Positions 36,812 to 45,868 of a stretch of DNA of 64,000 bases are shown piece by piece; the stretch's first letter is position 1; every line of letters starts with the position of its first letter. The position numbers were made by a program, and so were the translations under genes. The notes below the pieces were generated by a model. It had not been told where the DNA came from and did no database searches. It saw only the letters and a program-made list of their open reading frames with translations. Source of the DNA: Pseudomonas syringae (lineage in GTDB: Bacteria; Pseudomonadota; Gammaproteobacteria; Pseudomonadales; Pseudomonadaceae). Where the stretch lies: assembly GCF_023278085.1 (NCBI RefSeq), contig NZ_CP066265.1:1146501-1210500 (forward strand). Reading direction: 5' to 3'.

Positions 36812-39300
36812 TGTTCATGCTCCGGGCCTGCTGCCTTCTCGAGGTCGCGGACCATGCGGGCAATGCGGTCGGCCAGTTTTTCCGAACTGAGGCTTTCGCG
36901 AAAGCGCTCTACCAACAGTGGGAATGCCAGCGGCGTCGCACGTTTTATCGCGTGCAGGTCCAGCCTGCGGCGGTTGATCTGCCTCAGGGTCAGTTCAAGA
37001 CGCTGCAGGTCCAGCTCCTGACGCAGCACCTCTTCCTGAGCCTGGGTCAGCAGCATGTTATTGGCGTCGTACTGTTTGAACACTTCGAAAAACAGCCCGC
37101 TCGAGGCCTGAAGCTGGCGGTTACTTTTGGCCGCGCCGGGGTAGCCGGAAAATACCAGCCCGGAGATGCGGGCAATTTCCCGGAAGCGTCGCAGCGCCAG
37201 TTCACCTGCGTTGAGGCTGGCCATGATGTCGGCGAGCAGATCGGTTTCACTGAACAGTTCGGCATTCAAGGCTTCGGCCCAGTTGATTTCGCTGGCGCTG
37301 AGCAGCTCCAGGCCATAGTCGTTGACCGCAATCGAGAAGGTCAGTGGCCGATCACGGCTGAGCCGCCACGCTAGCAGGCTGCCCAGCCCCAGATGCACAT
37401 GCCGCCCGGCAAACGGGTAGAGAAACAGGTGCCAGCCTTCACGGGACTTGAGCGTTTCAACCAGCAATGTATCGCGCTGCGGCAGGGCAGACCACTGTTG
37501 CTGCACTTCCAGCAAGGGCCTGATGGCCTGCATTTCCGGGCTGTTGAATTCTCCCCGTGCGGCAGCATCGAATTTCTCTACCACCGCGCCCGCCAGTTCG
37601 CTGGACAGGGGCATTCGCCCGCCATTCCAGCGTGGTACGGCGGCTTTCTTGCCGGTCGCGCGTTTGACGTAGGCGGTCATGTTTTCGACGCGAACCAGCT
37701 CCAGCAGGCGCCCGCCGAACAGAAAGCCGTCGCCGGGCTTGAGCCGGGCGATAAAGCCTTCTTCAACGCTGCCCAGCGAGCCGCCTCCGCCGCCTTTTTT
37801 CCAGTATTTCAGGTTGACGGTGGCCTCACTGACGATTGTGCCGACGCCCATCCGATGGCGACGTGCCAGGCGTGCATCCGGCACTCGCCAGACGCCGTGT
37901 TCGTCGGGCTCTGCGCGGCGGTAGTCGGGATAAGCGGTCAGCGAGTGGCCACCGTTGCGTACAAACGCCAGCGCCCATTGCCATTGTTCGTCGCTGAGGT
38001 CCCGGTAGGCCCAGGCGGTGCGCACTTCGGTCAGCAGTTCGTCAGGCAGAAAACCGCCGCCCAGTGCCATGCTGACCAGGTGCTGGACCAGCACGTCCAG
38101 CGGCTGGTACGGCGATTCGCGTGGTTCGATCATGCGGGCGGCCACGGCGTCGTGCGCAGCGGCGGCTTCCACCAGCTCAAGGCTATGGGTCGGCACCAGC
38201 GTCACGCGAGAAGGGCGGCCCGGCGCATGCCCCGAACGTCCGGCGCGCTGCATGAGGCGGGCGACGCCTTTGGGCGAGCCAATTTGCAGCACGCGCTCGA
38301 CCGGCAGAAAATCAACGCCCAGGTCGAGGCTGGAGGTACACACCACGGCTTTGAGCGAACCCTCTTTCAGGGCACGCTCAACCCAGTCGCGTACCTCGCG
38401 GGCCAGCGACCCGTGGTGCAGCGCAATCAGACCAGCCCAGTCCGGGCGAGCTTCGAGCAGCGCCTGATACCAGATTTCCGATTGTGCCCGGGTGTTGGTG
38501 AACACCAGGCAACTAGCGCTGCTTTCTACCTCTGCCACCACCTGCGGCAACATGCGCAGGCCCATATGCCCGGCCCACGGGAAGCGCTCGATGGACGGCG
38601 GCAGGAGCGTATCGACCTGCAAATCCTTGACGATCTTGCCCTGCACGGTCACGCCGCCATCGCCAATCAGCACCTGTTGGGCGTGCTGCTGATTGCCGAG
38701 TGTTGCAGAAATGCCCCACACAATCAGTTGCGGATTCCACTGGCGCAGACGGGCCAGCGCCAGTTGCAACTGCACACCGCGTTTGTTGCCGATCAGCTCG
38801 TGCCACTCGTCTACGACGACCATCTTCAGCGTCGACAAGGCGACCTGCGCATCGGCGCGGGTCAGCAGCAGGGTCAGACTCTCGGGTGTGGTGATCAGCG
38901 CAGACGGCAGACGACGACCCTGACGTGCACGCTCGCTGCTGCTGGTATCGCCGGTGCGCAACCCCACCGACCACGCAATACCCAGCTCGCCTAGCGGTGC
39001 TTCAAGCGCGCGGGCGGTATCGGCGGCCAGGGCGCGCATGGGTGTGATCCATACGACACTCAACGGCGCGGCGGGTGGTTTGCGTTTGCGGGGTTTGTCG
39101 TCGGCGGTCAGCGTATTGGCTTTGGCGAATCGATTGAGGGCGGCGAACCACACGGCGTAGGTCTTGCCCGAGCCGGTACTGGCATGCAGCAGCCCGGACT
39201 CACCCTTTTTCACCGCTGCCCAGACTTCCTTCTGAAACGCGAATGGCTTCCAGCCCTTGGCAAGAAACCATTGCTGAGCGAAATCGGTGGGTCTGCTCAT
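36808..39300 (-). CDS. Lhr-Core-type DNA helicase (ligase-associated DEXH box)
   Basis: An 830-residue superfamily 2 helicase. The Walker A motif is [10 protein letters not shown] and the Walker B is VVVDEWHEL. Later motifs include [25 protein letters not shown] and [12 protein letters not shown]. The size (about 830 residues) equals Lhr-Core, without the large C-terminal domain of full Lhr. Characterised relatives in P. putida are ssDNA-dependent ATPases that move 3'-5' and unwind RNA:DNA hybrids. It is coupled to pdeM. The rest of its usual operon (exonuclease, ligase) lies 5 kb upstream, beyond an ABC operon. Confidence 0.9.
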   Translation of the reverse strand: MSRPTDFAQQWFLAKGWKPFAFQKEVWAAVKKGESGLLHASTGSGKTYAVWFAALNRFAKANTLTADDKPRKRKPPAAPLSVVWITPMRALAADTARALEAPLGELGIAWSVGLRTGDTSSSERARQGRRLPSALITTPESLTLLLTRADAQVALSTLKMVVVDEWHELIGNKRGVQLQLALARLRQWNPQLIVWGISATLGNQQHAQQVLIGDGGVTVQGKIVKDLQVDTLLPPSIERFPWAGHMGLRMLPQVVAEVESSASCLVFTNTRAQSEIWYQALLEARPDWAGLIALHHGSLAREVRDWVERALKEGSLKAVVCTSSLDLGVDFLPVERVLQIGSPKGVARLMQRAGRSGHAPGRPSRVTLVPTHSLELVEAAAAHDAVAARMIEPRESPYQPLDVLVQHLVSMALGGGFLPDELLTEVRTAWAYRDLSDEQWQWALAFVRNGGHSLTAYPDYRRAEPDEHGVWRVPDARLARRHRMGVGTIVSEATVNLKYWKKGGGGGSLGSVEEGFIARLKPGDGFLFGGRLLELVRVENMTAYVKRATGKKAAVPRWNGGRMPLSSELAGAVVEKFDAAARGEFNSPEMQAIRPLLEVQQQWSALPQRDTLLVETLKSREGWHLFLYPFAGRHVHLGLGSLLAWRLSRDRPLTFSIAVNDYGLELLSASEINWAEALNAELFSETDLLADIMASLNAGELALRRFREIARISGLVFSGYPGAAKSNRQLQASSGLFFEVFKQYDANNMLLTQAQEEVLRQELDLQRLELTLRQINRRRLDLHAIKRATPLAFPLLVERFRESLSSEKLADRIARMVRDLEKAAGPEHEQ

Positions 39301-39626
39301 CCGTTTGAGTATGCTCTGAGGGGTGTTAAGTCAGAGACAGCGGAGAAAGGGTAATAGTTTTAAATGGTTATGGGGTTGATCGCTCGTAGATTCCGGGGAA
39401 ACGAGATTCGACTCTTGGGCCGATGCGCAGCGCTCATCGTAAGACATAAATCTGACGGACTATCGTGCCGATGCTCCGCGTCGGCATGCAGTTCTGGACG
39501 CTCTGCGTCCTGGTTGTGACGCAGAGCGTCACGAAGTGCATTCCCACGCTGGAGCGTGGGGACGATAGTCGTGGATATTTCAGTCCCGGTTTCCAGGCAT
39601 TTCCGGCCTTGGCACAAAAAAACGTG
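39301..39626. other. Intergenic region between the amino acid transporter and Lhr-Core
   Basis: Contains one REP-type element and otherwise no gene. It is the right-hand side of the break in the DNA-repair cluster. Confidence 0.6.
39461..39571. repeat. REP-type element, single copy
   Basis: It shows the palindromes GACGCTCTGCGTC, GTGACGCAGAGCGTCAC and CCCACGCTGGAGCGTGGG in the orientation of the array near 56.5 kb. It sits between the transporter ATPase gene and the helicase gene. Confidence 0.78.
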
Positions 39627-40391
39627 CTACTTCAGATTGCCACTCAAAAACTGCTGCAAACGCTCGCTCTTCGGGTTATTGAGTACGTCGTCCGGGTGGC
39701 CGGATTCTTCGATCTGCCCTTGGTGCAAAAACACCACCTGGCTGGCAACCTTGCGGGCGAAGCCCATTTCGTGAGTGACCAGAATCATGGTCCGGCCTTC
39801 TTCTGCCAGGCCCTGAATGACTTTCAGTACCTCACCCACCAGCTCCGGGTCGAGCGCCGAGGTCGGTTCGTCGAACAGCATGATTTCCGGTTCCATCGCC
39901 AGCGCCCGGGCGATTGCCACGCGCTGCTGCTGGCCGCCAGACAGGAACGCCGGGTACTGACCGGCTACTCGCTCCGGCAGGCCGACTTTTTCCAGGTATT
40001 TGCGCGCGCGGGCCTCGGCTTCAGCCTTGGGCACGCCCAGCACGCGGCGAGGCGCCATGCTGATGTTTTCCAGTACGGTCATGTGCGCCCACAGGTTGAA
40101 ATGCTGAAACACCATCGCCAGGCGGGTGCGGATGCGTTGCAGCTCGTCCGGGTCGGCCACGCGCATGCCGTCCTTGTCGCTGACCATGCGCACTTGCTTG
40201 CCGTCCAGGCTCATTGCCCCGTCGTTGGGCTGTTCGAGAAAGTTGATGCAGCGCAGGAACGTGCTCTTGCCCGAGCCGCTGGCGCCGATCAGGCAGATCA
40301 CATCACCGCTGCTGGCCTTGAGCGATACGCCTTTGAGCACTTCGTTGTCGCCGTAGCGCTTGTGCAGGCCATCGATGGTCAGTTTGTACAT
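39627..40391 (-). CDS. aotP: Basic amino acid ABC transporter ATPase (AotP/HisP type)
   Basis: A 254-residue ATPase of polar amino acid uptake. Walker A is GASGSGKST, then the Q-loop MVFQHFNLW, signature LSGGQQQR, Walker [13 protein letters not shown] and [10 protein letters not shown]. The insertion after the first strands (MVSDKDGMRVADPDELQ) is typical of HisP/AotP. It ends a five-gene operon whose order (binding protein, two permeases, desuccinylase-like protein, ATPase) equals P. aeruginosa aotJQMOP, though argR does not follow here. Confidence 0.85.
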   Translation of the reverse strand: MYKLTIDGLHKRYGDNEVLKGVSLKASSGDVICLIGASGSGKSTFLRCINFLEQPNDGAMSLDGKQVRMVSDKDGMRVADPDELQRIRTRLAMVFQHFNLWAHMTVLENISMAPRRVLGVPKAEAEARARKYLEKVGLPERVAGQYPAFLSGGQQQRVAIARALAMEPEIMLFDEPTSALDPELVGEVLKVIQGLAEEGRTMILVTHEMGFARKVASQVVFLHQGQIEESGHPDDVLNNPKSERLQQFLSGNLK

Positions 40392-40400
40392 GACAGGTCC

Positions 40401-41519
40401 TCAAGGAGAAAGTAGATAGCCGCTGCGATAAGCCTGAGTGCCCGCGATATGAGCGATGACCATGCCCGCCGTCGCCATGCGGCGCAGCGAGCGTGCGTAC
40501 AGCAGGCCGCCATTAACGGCATGGATACAGGTCACGCTGTCGCTGATCGGGTCGATGACCTCGGCAATCAGTTGGCCAGCCTCGACGTATTCGCCGGGCA
40601 TCGCGCAAAACACCAGCAGGCCGCCGACCGGCGTCGCGACCGGTTCGACCGCTGCCAGCGGCGTAGCGGGGTAGAGCAATTCAGGAGGCGGCGACAGCTC
40701 GCCCTCTATCAGGCCGGCGTCGATCAGGTAGTGAATGATCGCCTGGCAGTCGCGGCTGGCGAGGGCATGATTGACATCGCCCTGGCCACGCAGCTCCAGG
40801 GTTACCGAAAAGCTGCCCATCGGCATCGGGAAGCGCTCGCCGAAGCGTTGCTGCAATTGCCACCAGACCAGCGTGAAGCATTCATCGAATGATTGACCGC
40901 CCGAGTCGGTGGCCAGCAGGCTCGCCTGCGCGCCCAGATAACGCGACAGCGTCTCGACTTTTGGCCAGGCTTCCGGCGTGGTGTACAGGTGTTCGACCGA
41001 CTCGAAATCACAGTGCAGGTCCAGCACCATGTCGGCGTCGCAAGCCAGGCGTTGCAGCGTCAGGCGTAGCGACTCCAGCTGAGTGGTTGCCGTCTGAGCA
41101 TTCAGTGCCGCCCGCAGGCTTTCACGCACCAGCGTGCGGTTTTGCTCGGCGTCGGCGGTCAGTCGTGCTTCGATCGCATCGCCGACCTGCGCGCCGAGGT
41201 CGCTGAACCGGCGATTGAAGTTCTGCCCGCTTTCCAGTTCGTAGCGCCCCAGCGGCGTGTCCATCAGCACCTGTTCCAGGCCAATCGGGTTGGCGACCGG
41301 CACCACCACGATTTCGCCCAGCAGCCGGCCGGCACTTTCCAGTTCGGCCAAGCGCTGCTTCAAGTACCAGGCGACCAGCATCCCCGGCAGCTCGTCAGCG
41401 TGCAGGGACGCCTGAATGTAGACTTTGCCCGCGCCGTCCTGCGGCCCGTAATGAAAGCTGTGAAGGTGCCGGGCAGTGCCCGGCACGGGAGACAGCAAGT
41501 CGTGGGTGTGATGGCGCAT
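40401..41519 (-). CDS. aotO: AotO-like succinylglutamate desuccinylase/aspartoacylase family protein
   Basis: A 372-residue zinc-carboxypeptidase-fold protein. Zinc motifs are ASLHADELPG (His and Glu) and DMVLDLHCDF. A C-terminal beta-barrel region follows (VGGLLVFCAMPGEYVEAGQL). The family includes AstE and aspartoacylase, and in P. aeruginosa a member sits inside the aot transporter operon. Its substrate is unknown; deacylation of an imported acyl-amino acid is a reasonable guess. It lies 2 bases after the permease stop and 9 bases before aotP. Confidence 0.83.
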   Translation of the reverse strand: MRHHTHDLLSPVPGTARHLHSFHYGPQDGAGKVYIQASLHADELPGMLVAWYLKQRLAELESAGRLLGEIVVVPVANPIGLEQVLMDTPLGRYELESGQNFNRRFSDLGAQVGDAIEARLTADAEQNRTLVRESLRAALNAQTATTQLESLRLTLQRLACDADMVLDLHCDFESVEHLYTTPEAWPKVETLSRYLGAQASLLATDSGGQSFDECFTLVWWQLQQRFGERFPMPMGSFSVTLELRGQGDVNHALASRDCQAIIHYLIDAGLIEGELSPPPELLYPATPLAAVEPVATPVGGLLVFCAMPGEYVEAGQLIAEVIDPISDSVTCIHAVNGGLLYARSLRRMATAGMVIAHIAGTQAYRSGYLLSP

Positions 41520-41521
41520 GA

Positions 41522-42232
41522 TCAGCGGGCCGGGCCGAGAAAGGCCAGCCAGCGCCGTTCTGCCAGACGAAACAGTCCGACCAGGATAAAGGTGACGGTC
41601 AAGTACATGACGGCAGCGATGCCGAACGACTGGAAGGTCATGAAGGTCGCGGAGTTGGCGTCCCGTGCCACTTTGAGAATGTCCGGCACTGTTGCGGTGA
41701 ACGCGACGGTGGTCGAATGCAGCATCAGGATCACTTCGTTGCTGTAATACGGCAGCGAGCGACGCAGCGCCGACGGCATGATCACGTAGGCGTAAAGCTT
41801 CCAGCCGGTCAGGCCGTAAGCCTTGGCGGCTTCGACTTCACCATGGGCCATGCTGCGAATCGCACCGGCGAAGATTTCCGTGGTGTACGCGCAGGTGTTC
41901 AGGGCGAAGGCCAGGATCGTGCAGTTCATCGCATCACGAAAGAACGCATCCAGTACCGGCTGCTCGCGCACCGCAGCGAGGCTGTAAATACCGGTGTAGC
42001 AAATCAGCAACTGTATATAGAGCGGCGTGCCGCGAAACAGGTAGGTGTAGAACTGTACCGGCCAGCGCACCCAGCGGTTGTTCGACACGCGGGCGATGGA
42101 CAGCGGAATGGACACGCAGAAACCGATGGCAATCGAGGCGCTGAGCAGCCACAGGGTCATGGCCAGACCGGTGATATTCACGCCGTCTGTATAAAGGAAG
42201 GGTTTCCAGTATTCCTGTAACAACTCGATCAT
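41522..42232 (-). CDS. aotM: Basic amino acid ABC transporter permease (AotM/HisM type)
   Basis: A 236-residue permease with about five TM helices and coupling loop MAHGEVEAAKAYGLTGWKLY. It overlaps the preceding permease gene by 4 bases. It partners AotQ in a heterodimeric channel for arginine, ornithine or histidine. Confidence 0.88.
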   Translation of the reverse strand: MIELLQEYWKPFLYTDGVNITGLAMTLWLLSASIAIGFCVSIPLSIARVSNNRWVRWPVQFYTYLFRGTPLYIQLLICYTGIYSLAAVREQPVLDAFFRDAMNCTILAFALNTCAYTTEIFAGAIRSMAHGEVEAAKAYGLTGWKLYAYVIMPSALRRSLPYYSNEVILMLHSTTVAFTATVPDILKVARDANSATFMTFQSFGIAAVMYLTVTFILVGLFRLAERRWLAFLGPAR

Positions 42233-42957
42233 CGCTGGGCCTCCCGACTGCCTGCGGCGTAATGCCGTTCAGCCCAACGCAGGGCGAAGTTCGAGGCGCT
42301 GGTGATCAGCAGGTAGATCAGCGCCGCCAGCACCAGAAAGTAAAACAGCTGGTAAGTACTTTTACCGGCGTCCTGCGAGGCCTTGACCAGATCGGCCAGG
42401 CCGATGATCGACACCAGCGCAGTGGCCTTGAGCAGGACTTGCCAGTTGTTGCCGATGCCCGGCAGGGCGTAACGCATCATTTGCGGGAACACCACATAAC
42501 GAAAACGCTGGCCGCGTTTCAGGCCGTAGGCAGTGGCTGCTTCGACCTGACCGCGAGGCACGGACAGAATCGCGCCACGGAACGTCTCGGTGAAATAGGC
42601 CCCATAAATGAAGCCCAGGGTGATGACGCCTGCGCCGAACGGATTGATTTCGATGTATTCCCATTCCATGGCGTCGGTGAGCATGGTCAGCCAGGTTTGC
42701 AGGCTGTAGAAAATCAGCAGCATCAACACCAGATCCGGTATGCCGCGGATCAGTGTTGTATAAATTTGGGCCGGTACGCGCAGCAGCGCTGAACTCGACA
42801 GTTTGGCAGTGGCCCCGATCAGCCCGAGCAGAATGCTCAGCGCGAGCGACAGTACAGCCAGTTTGACGGTCATCCAGGTGCCTTCCAGCAACAGCGGGCC
42901 AAAGCCCTTCAGGCTGAACGCCGAGAGTCCCAGGTTTTGCAGGAGTGCATCGAACAT
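42229..42957 (-). CDS. aotQ: Basic amino acid ABC transporter permease (AotQ/HisQ type)
   Basis: A 242-residue permease with the EAA loop PRGQVEAATAYGLKRGQRF and RGIPDLVLMLLIFY near the end of the third helix. It is coupled to aotM by ATGA overlap. It follows the binding-protein gene after an 80-base gap holding a hairpin. Confidence 0.88.
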   Translation of the reverse strand: MFDALLQNLGLSAFSLKGFGPLLLEGTWMTVKLAVLSLALSILLGLIGATAKLSSSALLRVPAQIYTTLIRGIPDLVLMLLIFYSLQTWLTMLTDAMEWEYIEINPFGAGVITLGFIYGAYFTETFRGAILSVPRGQVEAATAYGLKRGQRFRYVVFPQMMRYALPGIGNNWQVLLKATALVSIIGLADLVKASQDAGKSTYQLFYFLVLAALIYLLITSASNFALRWAERHYAAGSREAQR

Positions 42958-42984
42958 GGATAGGCCTTGCGTCTACAAACAGAA

Positions 42985-43030
42985 ACGCCCATCAACCGGG
43001 CGGCGAATCATCGCCGAAATCGATGGGCGT
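42985..43030 (-). terminator. Branched hairpin between the binding-protein gene and permeases
   Basis: ACGCCCATC (42985-42993) pairs with GATGGGCGT (43022-43030) around an inner GGCG/CGCC stem. No U-run follows. As in the aat operon, such a structure between binding-protein and permease genes should favour excess binding protein. Confidence 0.55.
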
Positions 43031-43037
43031 CGGGGTG

Positions 43038-43820
43038 TTATTTGCCGCTGTACAGGTTCAGGTCACCGAAGTGCTTTTTCTGGATTGCGGCGTAGGTGCC
43101 GTCATCGTGCATCGCCTTGATGCCTTTATCCAGCAGCGCTTTCAGCTCTTTGTTGCCCTTGGCGATACCGATGGCTGTCTTGGCAGGCAGCAACTCGCTG
43201 TCGATCGGCTTGCTGACTTCATAATCAGCACCGGCTGGCGACTTCAGAAAGCCCAGTTCGGCTTGCAGCATGTCCTGGATCGAGGCGTCCAGACGGCCGG
43301 AAGTCAGGTCGGCGTATACCTGATCCTGGTTGGCGTAGGCCTTGGTGGTCACGCCTGCCTTGTCCAGCACGGCTTTGGCGTAGGCTTCCTGAATGGTGCC
43401 CTGCTCATAGCCCACGGTCTTGCCCTTCAGGCTGGCCGGGTCGGCAGTGAAGGCGGCACCTTTCTTGAACACCAGCGAGGTCGGGCCGGAGAACAGTTCG
43501 CTGGAGAAATCGATGACTTTCTCGCGGGCCGGGGTCACGGTCATCGAGGAGATCACGCCGTCGAATTTACGCGCCTTGAGGCCGGGAATCATGCCGTCGA
43601 AGTCGCTTTCGACCCATTTGCAGGTGACTTTCAGCTCTTTGCAGATCGCATTGCCCAGATCGATATCGAAGCCGACCAGGCTGCCATCAGCGGCTTTGGA
43701 TTCGAACGGCGCATAGGATGGATCGACGCCAAAGCGCAGTTCTTTGTATTCCTTGGCCATGGTGTTACCGGCGGCGATGCACAGAGCCAGTGCAGAAAGA
43801 GTCAGCCATGCTTTTTTCAT
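43038..43820 (-). CDS. aotJ: Periplasmic basic amino acid-binding protein (ArgT/AotJ type)
   Basis: A 260-residue solute-binding protein of family 3. The signal peptide is MKKAWLTLSALALCIAAGNTMA. Typical blocks are LRFGVDPSYAPFESKA, VGFDIDLGNAICKELK, WVESDFDGMIPGLKARKFD and MTVTPAREKVIDFS. These are the lysine/arginine/ornithine or histidine-binding pattern. First gene of the operon. Confidence 0.9.
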   Translation of the reverse strand: MKKAWLTLSALALCIAAGNTMAKEYKELRFGVDPSYAPFESKAADGSLVGFDIDLGNAICKELKVTCKWVESDFDGMIPGLKARKFDGVISSMTVTPAREKVIDFSSELFSGPTSLVFKKGAAFTADPASLKGKTVGYEQGTIQEAYAKAVLDKAGVTTKAYANQDQVYADLTSGRLDASIQDMLQAELGFLKSPAGADYEVSKPIDSELLPAKTAIGIAKGNKELKALLDKGIKAMHDDGTYAAIQKKHFGDLNLYSGK

Positions 43821-44164
43821 TGTTCAGTCCTTAAAACCTTAAATGGGGCGTTGGGAACACGCGAGGCTTGCTACCGGCGAGTGCCAGACTGGCTAAGGTT
43901 AGCAATTTCCGAACCATACAGATGAACGTGCGTTTGAAATGTAAGGGGTTGTCGCTATTTCGTATAAACCGCTGGCAATCTGCCTGCCCTGCGCGTTTAA
44001 CGGGCCGGTGTTGATTGCCTGGCCTTAAAGCAGACGCCCGCTCTGGTGAGGCCGAACGGCAGAATAGTAACGAACGTGTGAAGTTTCCTACGAGCAGGCA
44101 GGTCGATTCATCTCACAGTGTTTTAAAAAGGTGCGCAGGATTTGGTGTGCGCTTTTTTGGTGCT
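43821..44164. other. Intergenic region between aotJ and the DNA ligase
   Basis: About 340 bases without a gene. It contains a TGTCGC-N8-AT sequence at 43950 that could be an ArgR half-site, and the ligase terminator at its right end. Confidence 0.5.
44120..44157 (-). terminator. Terminator downstream of the DNA ligase
   Basis: GCGCA (44133-44137) pairs with TGCGC (44148-44152); an A-run at 44125-44129 gives the U-run on the minus-strand transcript. Confidence 0.65.
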
Positions 44165-45868
44165 TCAGTTGAGCAGGTCTTGTAGCGTTACCAGACTGTC
44201 TGCTTCCGCAACCGGCTTGTCCTGACGCCAGCGCAGCATGCGCGGGAAGCGCACGGCAATACCGCTTTTGTGGCGTTTGGACAGCGCGATGCCTTCAAAG
44301 CCCAGTTCAAACACCAGGGTCGGCGTCACACTGCTCACCGGTCCGAATTTTTCGACGGTGGTCTTGCGAACGATAGCGTCGACTTTGCGCATCTCTTCGT
44401 CGGTCAGCCCCGAGTAGGCCTTGGCGAATGGCACCAGTGTGCGCTCGCTTGCTTCCGGCGGGCCGTCCCATACGGCAAACGTGTAATCACTATAAAGGCT
44501 GGCACGTCGCCCATGGCCGCGCTGCGCGTAGATCAGCACGGCATCGACACTGAACGGGTCGATCTTCCATTTCCACCACACGCCCATGTCCTTGGTGCGC
44601 CCGACGCCATATAAAGAGTCGCGGGCCTTGAGCATCATGCCCTCGACGCCCAGGCTGCGGGAGGCTTCGCGCTGGGTGGCCAGGTCCAGCCAGTCCTTGC
44701 CATCGAGCACCGGGGAGGGCATCAGCACCTCGCTCTGGCAGCTTTCGATCAGGCTTTCCAGTTGGGTGCGACGCTCGTGTTGCGGTCGGCTGCGCCAGTC
44801 ATCGCCCTGCCATTCCAGCAGGTCATACGCCAGCACCACCACGGGTACGTCAGTCAGGATTTTCTTGCCCAGTGTTTTGCGGCCGATGCGTTGTTGCAGC
44901 AAGGCAAAGGGTTGCACCGACGGCGCAGCTTGTGGCACATCGCTGTTCAATGCGAATTCTGCGCTGCTTTCAGGGTTTGCTTCGGGCGCTTTCCAGACCA
45001 CGATTTCGCCATCGATGACGGTGCCGTCCGGCAGGCATTGCACCAGGCTGTGCAGTTCCGGAAAGCGATCAGTCACCAGTTCCTCACCCCGCGACCAGAT
45101 CCACAACCTGCCGTCACGTTTGACCAACTGCGCACGAATGCCATCCCACTTCCATTCCACCTGCCAGTTTTCGGCAGCGCCCAGCAGCGTTTCGAACTGG
45201 TCGACCGGCTGTTGCAAGGAATGCGCAAGAAAGAACGGGTAGGGCTGGCCGCCACGTTGCGCGTGTTCGTCTTCCGATTCAGGCGCGATCAGCTTCAGAT
45301 AACGCTCGGCGCTGGGCCGATGCGACAGGTCGGTATAGCCGACCAGCCGCTGGGCGACACGCTTGCTGTCGATGTCGGCCAGCGCTGCCAGGGCACGGGT
45401 GACCAGCAGCTTTGACACGCCAACGCGGAAGCTGCCGGTGATCAACTTGATACAGACCATCAGACTGCTGCGGTCCAGTTGCGACCAGAACAGGGGCAGC
45501 CGCTCGGCCAGCTCTTCAGGTGGCAGGCCGCGCAACGGCAAAAGCTTGTCTTCCATCCAGGTCGCCAGACCTTCGTCGTTGCTGTGATCTGCCTGAGGCA
45601 GTAACAGCGAGAGCGTTTCCGCGAGGTCGCCGACCGCCTGATAGCTTTCTTCGAACAGCCACTCCGGCAGGCTGGCCAGGGTCATGGCCTGCTCGCGCAG
45701 GACGCGGGTGGGGACCAGTTGGCGCGGACGGCCACCCGACAGAAAGTACACTGCCCAGGCTGCATCTTCCGGCGCGGCCTTTTCGAAATAGTCGCGCATG
45801 GCGGCCAGTTTGGCGTTACTGGAGGTGGTGGCGTCCAGTTGCGCGTACAGCTCGGCGAAGGCTTTCAT
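44165..45868 (-). CDS. ATP-dependent DNA ligase (repair cluster type)
   Basis: A 567-residue ligase. The nucleotidyl-lysine motif is VEWKWDGIRAQL; other motifs include GTVIDGEIVVWK, EGMMLKARDSLY and WWKWKID. An N-terminal DNA-binding domain (about 1-200) comes first and an OB-fold ends the protein. This is the LigB-like form of the Lhr-Core/Exo/Lig/PdeM set, not the Ku-linked LigD. It overlaps the exonuclease gene by 4 bases. In the usual arrangement the helicase gene follows at once; here a transporter operon intervenes. Confidence 0.92.
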   Translation of the reverse strand: MKAFAELYAQLDATTSSNAKLAAMRDYFEKAAPEDAAWAVYFLSGGRPRQLVPTRVLREQAMTLASLPEWLFEESYQAVGDLAETLSLLLPQADHSNDEGLATWMEDKLLPLRGLPPEELAERLPLFWSQLDRSSLMVCIKLITGSFRVGVSKLLVTRALAALADIDSKRVAQRLVGYTDLSHRPSAERYLKLIAPESEDEHAQRGGQPYPFFLAHSLQQPVDQFETLLGAAENWQVEWKWDGIRAQLVKRDGRLWIWSRGEELVTDRFPELHSLVQCLPDGTVIDGEIVVWKAPEANPESSAEFALNSDVPQAAPSVQPFALLQQRIGRKTLGKKILTDVPVVVLAYDLLEWQGDDWRSRPQHERRTQLESLIESCQSEVLMPSPVLDGKDWLDLATQREASRSLGVEGMMLKARDSLYGVGRTKDMGVWWKWKIDPFSVDAVLIYAQRGHGRRASLYSDYTFAVWDGPPEASERTLVPFAKAYSGLTDEEMRKVDAIVRKTTVEKFGPVSSVTPTLVFELGFEGIALSKRHKSGIAVRFPRMLRWRQDKPVAEADSLVTLQDLLN

